A DNA stretch of 35,749 nt, from the IMG/VR virus record IMGVR_UViG_3300013103_000901, positions 1 through 35,749 of that record. One strand, 5' to 3'. The translations under genes and the position numbers were made by a program. This document shows positions 1 through 8,221 of this stretch, in pieces (position 1 is the stretch's first letter; every line of letters begins with the position of its first letter). Source of the DNA: a virus. The notes under the pieces were generated by a model. The model was not told the origin of the DNA. It saw only the letters and a program-made list of their open reading frames with translations, and did not search any database.

Positions 1-1277
1 AGAGATTGTACAAACGCTTCATTATCTTGAAATAGAATATTTTTTGCAGCTTCCTTTAATCGCGGCGGAATATCCCGATCATTAGTATGCATAATAAAAT
101 TCCACATATTCGCACGCGCCTGTGTAGAGTAAACATATTGTTTATTTTTATAACCATCAAAAGATTTGGGTATTCGTTCATCTCTAAATCGTGCCGGAAA
201 TTCTTTACCTATAAATGTAAGAGTATTTTGTACATCGTTAGGACTATTTATTCTATCAAATAATTTTTGTACCCGCCGAAATTTAGCTTTAGCTGATGCT
301 TTATCTGCGCCCTCGAGTAATTTTCCGTCTGCATCTACTATCTCAGATATAAGTTTTTCTACCTGTAATATCTGCGCATCTAACGGCTGTTCTTCTTCCG
401 GACTCTCTTTATTTACTAGATATTGGGTAAGTTTATTACTATTATCAAAAATTTCAGAAGGTGTATATTCTTTTTCTTTATCATTAGCCCAAAAATTCTT
501 TATTTGTTTAGTAATATCTAATACAATATCGTAATCAGCTGTATTATTTTCAAATAAATCTTTACTTTTTATCAATACTTCTCTCGCAACATCCTTTGGT
601 ATATTTGTATCAGTTAAAAAAGTATATAAATCTTTTAATTTTGTTTTAGTATCTTTAGAAGTTGTTTCACTGTATCTGGGAGCAAGTAATTTACTCGCTA
701 AATAATCTGAAACCGTAAAATCAATTCCTTGTTCATTGCATGCTTTACGTACTTCATTCATTTTTTCAAAATCTTCAGAAAGTGCTTTAGATTTAAATAA
801 ATCTGCCTGATTTAAAGCCTCTTCTGCTGTCCATTTACTTTTATCCGCAGATAATACTTCGGCTTCATTTAAATTAAATCCAATTGTGTGCTGTTCTTTT
901 TCTTCAAAAAAAGTAGATTCTTCAGGTTTTTCTACGGGAAGCGTCTTCGATGTATCTTGTTCTTCTAATTCCTTTTGTGCTTCTTGTTCCCGCTGTTTAG
1001 TTTGATGGTACAAAAAATCTAAATCATCATCTGATAATGTTTCCCCTTGTTCACGTAACCCTTGTACTTTTTCGTATCTATCGTTAATTTTCGCCTGTTC
1101 CGCAGAAATCTCTTCTGCTTGCTCCCGATTTATTGCTATTTCTTCTTCTGCCTCTGTAGGTTCAATAGGATTTTCTTCATCGTCACTAATATCATCAAAA
1201 TTAAGATTAAGTGCTAGACGTTGTCTATCTTTATCTAATTTACGTGCATCTAATTTTATACGTTTTCTGCGTACCAT
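1..1277 (-). CDS. Acidic hypothetical phage protein, 3' end beyond left edge
   Basis: An open frame begins with ATG at 1277-1275 and stays open to base 1, giving about 425 residues of a longer protein. An AGGAGA ribosome binding site at 1291-1286 sits 8 bases before the start, which fixes it. The protein opens with a short basic stretch (MVRRKRIK) and then becomes strongly acidic and glutamate-rich, with long helical, coiled-coil-like segments around residues 50-110. I recognise no catalytic motif, transmembrane segment or signal peptide. It lies one base after the stop of the 202-residue gene and belongs to the block that follows the large terminase, so a structural, portal-associated or scaffold-like role is possible. 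That is inference from position and composition only. Confidence 0.8.
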   Translation of the reverse strand, partial: MVRRKRIKLDARKLDKDRQRLALNLNFDDISDDEENPIEPTEAEEEIAINREQAEEISAEQAKINDRYEKVQGLREQGETLSDDDLDFLYHQTKQREQEAQKELEEQDTSKTLPVEKPEESTFFEEKEQHTIGFNLNEAEVLSADKSKWTAEEALNQADLFKSKALSEDFEKMNEVRKACNEQGIDFTVSDYLASKLLAPRYSETTSKDTKTKLKDLYTFLTDTNIPKDVAREVLIKSKDLFENNTADYDIVLDITKQIKNFWANDKEKEYTPSEIFDNSNKLTQYLVNKESPEEEQPLDAQILQVEKLISEIVDADGKLLEGADKASAKAKFRRVQKLFDRINSPNDVQNTLTFIGKEFPARFRDERIPKSFDGYKNKQYVYSTQARANMWNFIMHTNDRDIPPRLKEAAKNILFQDNEAFVQS

Positions 1278-1278
1278 T

Positions 1279-1887
1279 TTAATGGTCTCCTATATTAATT
1301 TCTTCAGAAACAGGCTCTATTTTATGTAATACGGAAGTTTCTACAAGTTTAAAGTTATTATTATCTTGATATATATATTCAGGTGTATTTACTTTAAATA
1401 CTTTAAAACCTTTGGTTAAATACTGTTTTTCTTTATCTATGATATCAAAACTTGCATTCTGTACAGAATTTAAATCTTGTATATCATATAAATCACTCTC
1501 CAATGTTATCGTTGATAGATCTTCTTCTTTTGAAGTAACCTCTTTATTTTTATCTAATCTAAATTCACTGAGTTCAGTAAAGGCAATTAAATCTTCTCCT
1601 GTCATAGCAAATTTACCTTTTTCTTCTGTTATAATGCCTGGCGCGGTAGTTTTACCTTGTACGATTTCAGGTAAAATAGTCTGTACAATAATTTTAATAG
1701 TATCTTCTTTAAAATTAACGTCAATAGTATCACATTCAAGCGGGCTAAAATCTTCCCCATCTATTGTTATAATTAATTTTTTTCTCATAATAATCCCTTT
1801 CTCCTCTAACGGCACGATATTTTGTAACGATGCCCCATATGATACTTGCTTTTCTTCTCTAAGTAATATAGGATATAAATCTGTCAT
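1279..1887 (-). CDS. Hypothetical protein, 202 aa
   Basis: I do not recognise this protein. It starts with ATG at 1887 directly after the stop of the upstream WYL-like gene, with AGAGGA a few bases before the start. An internal in-frame ATG near residue 34 (MRKKLIITIDGEDF) begins what looks like the folded part, so a shorter form cannot be excluded. Residues 35-75 alternate hydrophobic and polar positions as in beta strands, and the rest is acidic and mixed. There are no cysteines, no transmembrane segment and no known catalytic motif. It sits between the WYL-like protein and the large acidic protein at the left edge, in the post-terminase block, so a virion or assembly role is a guess. Confidence 0.75.
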   Translation of the reverse strand: MTDLYPILLREEKQVSYGASLQNIVPLEEKGIIMRKKLIITIDGEDFSPLECDTIDVNFKEDTIKIIVQTILPEIVQGKTTAPGIITEEKGKFAMTGEDLIAFTELSEFRLDKNKEVTSKEEDLSTITLESDLYDIQDLNSVQNASFDIIDKEKQYLTKGFKVFKVNTPEYIYQDNNNFKLVETSVLHKIEPVSEEINIGDH

Positions 1888-2313
1888 TTATCCTCTGGCT
1901 ATAAAGGTTTCTTCTAATAATTGAATATCTAATAAATTAGATAAATAAAAACTTTTAATAGTACTTGCATTGCGATCATACCCCCACAAGTACCCTGAGG
2001 GGTGTGAATGGTTTCCCCCTACTTCATATGGTTCAATTACATATAATTTAGTTTCTCCTTTTTTATTCATATACATAATCTGAAGTAACCTATTATTTGC
2101 AATGGCTAAAGGAATTAATTGTATTGGATCCGTTACTAATAATTCTTCTAATAACGGTTCCGTTGCAACTTCTTCTTCAATAGCCCCTAAAGCTTCTAAT
2201 TGTCCCTGTTCTCCTGGTGTAAGTGGCATTTCTTCTTGCGCAATCTCTTCACCTGGAATTGTTTCATTTGAATCTATATCAAAATCATTCGGCTCTAAAT
2301 TTTCTTGTTCCAT
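1888..2313 (-). CDS. Acidic N-terminus plus WYL-like domain protein, 141 aa
   Basis: Residues 1-60 are very acidic and low in complexity. Residues 65-138 resemble a WYL domain: the order is an IPLAIANNRLLQIMY helix-strand, then a GETKLYVIEPYEV strand pair, then YLWGYDR, then IKSFYLSNLLDIQLLEE. This matches the usual WYL layout of hydrophobic helix, basic or aromatic strands and a final R/K-x-F-x-L-x-x-[IL] stretch. WYL domains are known as ligand- or nucleic-acid-sensing modules, normally fused to an HTH in bacterial regulators. No HTH is present here. It follows the metallopeptidase-like gene and precedes a 202-residue unknown in the packaging block, an unexpected place for a regulator. The assignment comes from motif reading and is moderately sure. 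Confidence 0.6.
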   Translation of the reverse strand: MEQENLEPNDFDIDSNETIPGEEIAQEEMPLTPGEQGQLEALGAIEEEVATEPLLEELLVTDPIQLIPLAIANNRLLQIMYMNKKGETKLYVIEPYEVGGNHSHPSGYLWGYDRNASTIKSFYLSNLLDIQLLEETFIARG

Positions 2314-2329
2314 TGTAATTTAATACTCC

Positions 2330-2776
2330 CTAATAAGTCAAGTCGCACGCATAAAGACACTGTTGTGTATTATTATAAAATAATTTATTCCATAAACCTA
2401 AACATTTTGCCATTTTTTTAGTTTGTCTCCATGTTTTTTTCTCATCACGCATACGTTCTTTAGAACTTTCTATATATTTAAAAATTAACTCTTTTCTCGT
2501 TTTCGCAGGTACCGAAAGCGCCTCTATATAATGGCAGTATTCGTGAATTAAAACCATATCTATAAAAAGTGCTTCTTTCTTTTTATACCCAAAATTAGAC
2601 GGTAAATTAATCTCCAATATTATATCTGATTTTTTATATGAAGTAATACAAGAACCATTTACCTGTGTATCGGTATCTTCAAATCGAATAAAAATTTGTG
2701 GAGATACTTTATACATATTGTTAATTTTATTACTTAAATTTTTTATTCTTTTATACATTTTATAAATAATAAACAT
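2330..2776 (-). CDS. Putative zinc metallopeptidase-like protein (HExxH), 148 aa
   Basis: The central segment MVLIHEYCHYIEAL contains the zinc-peptidase signature HExxH, with a further glutamate three residues on (HEYCHYIE), as in gluzincin- or SprT-like folds. Upstream are beta-strand-like segments, and downstream is a basic helical tail with three cysteines or histidines near the C-terminus (LYACDLTY end). At 148 residues it is a minimal domain. It starts at 2776, three bases after the large terminase stop, with only a weak ribosome binding site, so translation may be coupled to the terminase gene. The role could be maturation of a virion protein, cleavage of a host protein, or a non-catalytic metal-binding fold. 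Substrate unknown. Confidence 0.6.
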   Translation of the reverse strand: MFIIYKMYKRIKNLSNKINNMYKVSPQIFIRFEDTDTQVNGSCITSYKKSDIILEINLPSNFGYKKKEALFIDMVLIHEYCHYIEALSVPAKTRKELIFKYIESSKERMRDEKKTWRQTKKMAKCLGLWNKLFYNNTQQCLYACDLTY

Positions 2777-2779
2777 TTA

Positions 2780-4735
2780 TTATTTTCGCCCAATTCTATC
2801 GCCTAATTTTACCCGTGTTATCATAGAAGAAGAAGGTCTTCCTGAACCAAATATATTGGGCATTACCTTAATATGTGCAGTTTGTGGCTGTTTAATAGGC
2901 CTACCCGTTTGTTTATATAAATCTCTGTATACACTTCTATCTCCAGATGAATATAGTACATGTCTGTGTACCAAATTAGCTAGCGCATCTGCAAAATCAT
3001 CCGTCTGTACAGGTCCAGATGTCGGCGCACAAAATTTCACCGTATCAGCTTGTACTGTTTTAGTTAAATATTTTAATTCTAATTTTGCTTGCTCTAACCA
3101 ACCAATTTTATAAGGAGGAAAATCAGGAATAGTTGTTTTAGGTGGTAAGCCAAAAATACTTACTGCACCCGTATTTAACATTTCTAAGAAATTAGTATAC
3201 ATGCCATTTTTATATTTATTAGTGAAAAAAGTCTCAACAGCCACTAATCCTGCATTTTTCAATTTAGTTAAACTTGTCTGCGCATTCCATTGGTCAAAAA
3301 CTATTTCTAATACAGTTCCAGCTGTGCCTAATCTTTCCGCTAAAGCTATTACAAAATCTGCTACGTTGGCGGCTTGGACGGGCACCGATATTATATTTCC
3401 CGTTACTTCATTTACAACAATTTCAGGTCTAAATCCTTGCATTCCGTCTACTATTACTTTTGTACCTTCTGCATGGCCCCAACATATTGCGTAGGTATCG
3501 TTTTTAGATGCCGGATCTAATGATATAATATATTGATGTAGCCATTCTCCATCATACCGCATACATCTATCAGGATCTATCATTTCATCAATTTTCTGTG
3601 CTGAAATAAAAGAAGTACTCGGCTCACCAAAGTGTGCACCATATTCCATATTTGCGCCTGCAGGATCTTTCTTAAAATCGGAATCAAACACAGTTTTTGG
3701 ATATTTTGGATTACAATGCCATGAAGCTAACTGTAACATAAGATAATTTGGATTTATATCAGTGCGATACGGATTGGTTTGTTCCCATCCTCCTGCTAAA
3801 CAATAATGGTGATAAAATTCACCGCCCTTTTCTCGAGGGGAACTTATTAAAATAATTTTACCATCATGGATATTTTTATCTATTAAATTAAAATCTTTTG
3901 TCGAAGGTGCAAGCGCTTTTAACATAGCATAATCTGTTTGGGGCATTTCAGCTAAAATGTCTTCTTCTGTTGCGCCTCCTCCTACTGATTTCGCTCTATC
4001 AAAATGCGCAAACTCATCTAAAATCAATACGGCAATAGCTTTACCTCTTTTGGATGCAGCAGACGTAGTAAATGCGGCCAACATTATAGAGCCTTCTAAT
4101 AAATTTTTCTTGGGTGTACCTTTTTGGCGTACACTATTATATTTTTGAATTTCAGCATTTTCATATAAATCTGCGGGAGTAAATAATCTTAATTCCGCTT
4201 CGTTATCTTTTGTCCAATCTACATATTTTTGGAAAAAGGGGATACGACGAATATTATCTTTACAAAGTCTAAAAGGATCTTGTGCTTGATCCCCGTCTTT
4301 TGCAGTATTAACAATCCAAATAGGGTGCCTTGCCCTGAGGTTATAGTATCGCTGTGGATCACCTTTACAGATTAATTTATACGCTTCATATGTTTGGATA
4401 AATGATACACAACTCGATTTACCCGCTCTACGACCAAGAACAAGTATAAATATTTCTATAACTTGTGAAATACTTCTATTCTCTAAATCAAGATCAAGAT
4501 GCCATTCATTTTTAAGGTTATCTATCACGCCCTGTTCTTCATCTGTAATAGGGTATTTTTGCCAAAGACCATACATAATTTTAATAACTAAGGACTGCCA
4601 GGGAAATAATTTTTCCCCTAGATACTTAGAAGAAGTACAAAAAATATAAGCATCTACCTCTTTAATGGGCGCCGTAGCTGCTAGTCTTTTATTATACTGT
4701 GCATTAATTGGATTTTTAAAAGAAAAAGTACTCAT
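2780..4735 (-). CDS. terL: Terminase large subunit (packaging ATPase and nuclease)
   Basis: This is the motor that pumps DNA into the prohead and cuts the concatemer. The ATPase half has a Walker A-like loop GRRAGKSS at residues 101-108, a Walker B LILDE at 237-241 followed by FAHF, and a coupling motif around ILISSPREKG (295-304). The RNase H-like nuclease half shows the acidic residues expected for the catalytic centre: D407 in SLDPASKNDT, D481 in IVFDQWN and the TDDFADAL cluster at 578-585. At 651 residues it is of normal length and appears intact. Its ATG (4735-4733) immediately follows the stop of the putative small terminase gene (TAAATG junction). The assignment is firm; the packaging type (cos or headful) cannot be read from the sequence. 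Confidence 0.95.
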   Translation of the reverse strand: MSTFSFKNPINAQYNKRLAATAPIKEVDAYIFCTSSKYLGEKLFPWQSLVIKIMYGLWQKYPITDEEQGVIDNLKNEWHLDLDLENRSISQVIEIFILVLGRRAGKSSCVSFIQTYEAYKLICKGDPQRYYNLRARHPIWIVNTAKDGDQAQDPFRLCKDNIRRIPFFQKYVDWTKDNEAELRLFTPADLYENAEIQKYNSVRQKGTPKKNLLEGSIMLAAFTTSAASKRGKAIAVLILDEFAHFDRAKSVGGGATEEDILAEMPQTDYAMLKALAPSTKDFNLIDKNIHDGKIILISSPREKGGEFYHHYCLAGGWEQTNPYRTDINPNYLMLQLASWHCNPKYPKTVFDSDFKKDPAGANMEYGAHFGEPSTSFISAQKIDEMIDPDRCMRYDGEWLHQYIISLDPASKNDTYAICWGHAEGTKVIVDGMQGFRPEIVVNEVTGNIISVPVQAANVADFVIALAERLGTAGTVLEIVFDQWNAQTSLTKLKNAGLVAVETFFTNKYKNGMYTNFLEMLNTGAVSIFGLPPKTTIPDFPPYKIGWLEQAKLELKYLTKTVQADTVKFCAPTSGPVQTDDFADALANLVHRHVLYSSGDRSVYRDLYKQTGRPIKQPQTAHIKVMPNIFGSGRPSSSMITRVKLGDRIGRK

Positions 4736-5509
4736 TTATTTAAGTGTAACCTCTTCAAATTCCGCATCAACTATTTTATTTGGATCTAATGTTGGCGCTA
4801 ACTGTTCGTCTAAAATATCGCCTAGTTGCTCAGTGACTCTAATTCTAGTGGCATCATCAGCAACTTCTTTTACTAGTACATCCATAAATTTTTGCGTAAA
4901 ACGTAATATTGAATTTTTAACTAATTCAATATATTGTAAACTAACTTGTTTAGTATACAAATCAGCGTCTAATTGAATATGTCGCAATAAATCTTGATTA
5001 AATCCTTTATACGCAGTCTCTAAATCTTGAATTACTTTTCTACGTAATCCCTGATCAATATCCGATAATGGAACGCCCTGTACTTTTTCTTTATTATTCA
5101 AATCTTCAATTTCTTGCTGTAATTGAAATAAATTAGCTAAACGTTGTTTATATAATGTATCTGCCGCTTGCATTTTATCAAAGTCTTTGTCATATCTATG
5201 TTGAAACAATTGTTTAGTTGTTTCACTATAAGTAGTGTCCGCTTGTATAGCCTTTGCCCTATCCGCCTTTACCGCGGCATTGACATTTATATGCTGTTTA
5301 TGTGAATGAATATTAGTGGGAGTTAGCCCAGCGTCACCAAACAAATGTCCAAACTTTTCAATAATCTGTCTTCCTGTAGCTCGATCAAGAATCATTTGAG
5401 TAATTTCATCACAAGCACCAGAATTGCAAATTTTACAAGTTTTAGACACAGGAATTTTACCTTCCGCCAAAAGCTTCTCGTTACTAGGTCTACCTAGTTT
5501 TGCTGCCAT
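4736..5509 (-). CDS. Putative terminase small subunit / zinc and HTH DNA-binding protein
   Basis: The protein sits directly upstream of the large terminase with no gap, the usual place for the small subunit that recognises the packaging site. Its N-terminal 20 residues contain a GRPSNEK stretch, followed by a probable metal site CKICNSGAC near residues 25-33, then an HTH-like segment (DEITQMILDRATGRQIIEKFG) and NIHSHKQHI, where three histidines could complete metal binding. Residues 95-200 are long amphipathic helices suited to oligomerisation. At 257 residues it is longer than many small terminases. The small-terminase label rests on position and the zinc/HTH layout, not on a recognised family. 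Confidence 0.6.
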   Translation of the reverse strand: MAAKLGRPSNEKLLAEGKIPVSKTCKICNSGACDEITQMILDRATGRQIIEKFGHLFGDAGLTPTNIHSHKQHINVNAAVKADRAKAIQADTTYSETTKQLFQHRYDKDFDKMQAADTLYKQRLANLFQLQQEIEDLNNKEKVQGVPLSDIDQGLRRKVIQDLETAYKGFNQDLLRHIQLDADLYTKQVSLQYIELVKNSILRFTQKFMDVLVKEVADDATRIRVTEQLGDILDEQLAPTLDPNKIVDAEFEEVTLK

Positions 5510-5530
5510 AAACTTCTCCTTAATTAATAA

Positions 5531-8209
5531 CTAATTATTCTGTACTTTTTTCGCTGCAGCTGTGAGAAGGTTATCAAATAAAGAAGGCATGTCTGTTGCA
5601 GTATTATGCGCCTCGGCTTCTATCGGATTAAGTCTAGTGTAATAATCAGGCGTATCAGATAATCGCGCCTTGGCTGCCTTCTCTGCTTCTTTTTCATTTG
5701 CTTCAATTCGATCTTTCTCTACCTGAATACCCTTAGCTAATTCAGCTGGATCAAATTCAGGCCCAGTTTCTTCGTTTAGATCAAGCGCAGTTTCTTCATT
5801 TAGATCAGGCTCAATAGATTCGGAAAATTCTGGCATAAGATCGTCTGTTGTCTCATCGGAAGATGTATCTGGTAAAAGATCGTCTAAAGAAGAACTAAAT
5901 GGATCATTTGGTAAATTTGTATCATCATCATCATCGTCGTCATATGTATTTTCCAAATTTTCTAAAGGCATTTCCTTTACTATATCCGCCAACCTACTTT
6001 CAGCTCCTTTACGAAGTTGTACAGGATCAATGGCCGCGTGCGCTGTGGGATATACTGCTGAACCATCATTAGTTTTAACAGAATTAGCTAAATCTTTTAA
6101 TTCATCTAAAGTATAGATACCATCTTTTAATTTATGTAAATCTACTTTAGTAGGCGGTATATTTCCTGCCCTTAAATAATCCTGAATCATAGTTTTATAC
6201 CTACTATAATTCATAGGATTTTGTCCTTTTTCTTCTGGACTATTATCAATACCTGTTGATTCGGCTAATTTATATTGTTTTGTATTTTCACTTTCTTTAA
6301 AAGGATTATCTATAGGCGAATCATATTGTTTAGGCATAATAACTTGATCTAATTCATGCAATCGCTGTAATTTAATATCAGGCGGTACATTGGCCCGCAT
6401 AATATCTTCTGCTTGTTTAGCTATTTCAGGTTCAAAAGGATTTTTACTTAATTTTTGATACAATGCCTGTAAATTAGCCTGTTTTAATATTATTTGTTGC
6501 GAAGACTCTTTATTAGGCGGAGCAACCTCTTTTTTAAACATTGTAGATATATTACGTTCATTAAAAGGCGGTATACCCCCATCAGTTTCATCATAAGGCA
6601 TATCAAAACGTGGTTCCGAATCTTTTGTCTGTTGCGCTAAAGAATATTCAGGATTTGGCTCAGTAATAGGAAAAAGAGTACTCTTATCTCTTAAAGCTAA
6701 TTTAATTCTTTTTGCCGCTATTTTATTAGAAGCTGTTTTTCTCGCAAGACTCTTAGCATTTACTAATCCTTCGCCTCTATCTAATGTATCATTAAATGTG
6801 TCTAAATAAGTATTTACCCAATCTCTTGATTCATCAAATGTAAAATCTTTAAAATCTTCAGAATTACGAGACTCTGTATACTCTTTTTGCGCCTCCTCCG
6901 CCGTTATGTGTAACTTAGAAGACATTCTAATTTCCGCTTGTGCTATTAATTTATCTGCAATAGCTGTAGTATCTAATGGAATCATATCATTGTCCATAAA
7001 TGGTTCTTCTTTTTTTACTATTTGATGTCCAACAGTATCAAATTCATCTAATGTAAGAGGTTCTCCTGTTTTCTCTACTACAAAATCGTAGGCCTCTTCA
7101 AAAGACATACCATCATCTACTGCTTTTTGAATTATTTCTTTTTTTTCTGTAGAAGGTTCATCAGGATCAATCATCATATCCTGAAAAGCTCTTTTACCTA
7201 AACCTAATCCCTGCATAAATCCTCCATCTGAAGGAGCTTGCTCCATGTTAACCTGCGTATTTTGTTCATTTACATTATTTGGATTTTGAATCTGTTTACT
7301 AAATATTTCGTTTAATTTATTATAATCATCCGGAGATGCTTCTTGTGAAATATTTAAAACATTTGTAATATAATCATGTACTTGGTTAGTATCCGTAAAA
7401 GTAGGCTGTTTTGCTCCAGGCGCAAAAGAATCATAAGCTTTTTTTATTAAACGTTTAGAATTAGCCGAAATTTCTCTAAATCTAACCGGATCTGTTCCTT
7501 TATAATTTAATGAAGGAATAGAATAATCTGATGTTACCGGCGCATATACCTTACCCGAGGTAAAGTCTTCTATGGCATGTGCAGTTAAAGGATACTCGTT
7601 ACCTGATAAAGTTTTAAATGTTCTAGGGTAGATAAATTTGCCTGCAGGAGTTAATCCTGCTTGAATAATAATTCTATTTCTAGTATTATTATAATCCGTA
7701 AATTCTACAGTAAACTCTGCCGCTTTAGCAGAATGAGGTTCACCTGGAAATTTTGAAGATCTAATACTTCGTTGGAATCTAAGTTGTGGTGCACTAATAC
7801 CTAAAGTATTAATATAATCTGCTATTGACTGGATAAGTTTTCCATAAATAGCTTTATCTACCCAAGTATTAATCCCACGTGAAGGTGCTTGATTATTATC
7901 TTGATAACGAGTTGCTTTATCCACAAGCTTATCCGTATCTCGAACAATAGCACTTCTTTTTTCAACGAGAAAACCAGAACATTTAGGACATTCTATATAA
8001 GACTGCGCAGTTCGCGCAGCTTTTTTTAATTGTTTACCTATTTGTCCTGACGTAAAAACTAATCTACATGTATTACATTGATACGAAGATATTGTTTTAA
8101 ATTTATCAGGCAAATTAACTGTTATATTACTTTTTGCCGTAGCTTCCCCAGCCGCAGCGTCATTTAAAGCGCGTGTGTCTAACCAGCCAGGTTTAAATTT
8201 TTTACTCAT
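5531..8209 (-). CDS. Large acidic phage protein with N-terminal zinc ribbon, 892 aa
   Basis: I do not recognise this protein as a whole. Residues 43-80 form a zinc ribbon-like unit with CNTC at 45-48 and CPKC at 74-77. A folded region follows to about residue 260 with many beta-like stretches. From roughly 330 to 700 the sequence is charged, glutamine- and asparagine-rich and helical, and the C-terminal 150 residues are strongly acidic, with an aspartate run (YDDDDDDD) and a duplicated DLNEET unit. It lies between the 793-residue SH3-like protein and the small-terminase candidate. Size and location suggest a virion or assembly protein, perhaps an internal or scaffold-like one; DNA binding through the ribbon is also possible. 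No enzyme motif was found. Confidence 0.7.
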   Translation of the reverse strand: MSKKFKPGWLDTRALNDAAAGEATAKSNITVNLPDKFKTISSYQCNTCRLVFTSGQIGKQLKKAARTAQSYIECPKCSGFLVEKRSAIVRDTDKLVDKATRYQDNNQAPSRGINTWVDKAIYGKLIQSIADYINTLGISAPQLRFQRSIRSSKFPGEPHSAKAAEFTVEFTDYNNTRNRIIIQAGLTPAGKFIYPRTFKTLSGNEYPLTAHAIEDFTSGKVYAPVTSDYSIPSLNYKGTDPVRFREISANSKRLIKKAYDSFAPGAKQPTFTDTNQVHDYITNVLNISQEASPDDYNKLNEIFSKQIQNPNNVNEQNTQVNMEQAPSDGGFMQGLGLGKRAFQDMMIDPDEPSTEKKEIIQKAVDDGMSFEEAYDFVVEKTGEPLTLDEFDTVGHQIVKKEEPFMDNDMIPLDTTAIADKLIAQAEIRMSSKLHITAEEAQKEYTESRNSEDFKDFTFDESRDWVNTYLDTFNDTLDRGEGLVNAKSLARKTASNKIAAKRIKLALRDKSTLFPITEPNPEYSLAQQTKDSEPRFDMPYDETDGGIPPFNERNISTMFKKEVAPPNKESSQQIILKQANLQALYQKLSKNPFEPEIAKQAEDIMRANVPPDIKLQRLHELDQVIMPKQYDSPIDNPFKESENTKQYKLAESTGIDNSPEEKGQNPMNYSRYKTMIQDYLRAGNIPPTKVDLHKLKDGIYTLDELKDLANSVKTNDGSAVYPTAHAAIDPVQLRKGAESRLADIVKEMPLENLENTYDDDDDDDTNLPNDPFSSSLDDLLPDTSSDETTDDLMPEFSESIEPDLNEETALDLNEETGPEFDPAELAKGIQVEKDRIEANEKEAEKAAKARLSDTPDYYTRLNPIEAEAHNTATDMPSLFDNLLTAAAKKVQNN
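5764..5811. repeat. Tandem 24-bp duplication inside the 892-aa gene
   Basis: Two adjacent 24-base units (5764-5787 and 5788-5811) differ at only a few positions and encode the repeated peptide DLNEET within the acidic C-terminal region. A recent in-frame duplication in a tolerant, disordered segment is the simplest reading. Confidence 0.8.
5921..5943. repeat. Trinucleotide repeat encoding an aspartate run
   Basis: An ATC/GTC triplet run reads as GAT/GAC on the coding strand and gives a seven-residue aspartate tract in the 892-residue protein. It is a low-complexity tract likely to vary in length between relatives. Confidence 0.8.
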
Positions 8210-8221
8210 ATTCTTATTTCC

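Noticed and set aside
166-534. Plus-strand open frames throughout the window, such as this one and those at 9552-9845 and 16624-17031
   Set aside because: They lie antisense to strong minus-strand genes, lack ribosome binding sites and coherent motifs, and several are low-complexity reflections of the opposite frame.
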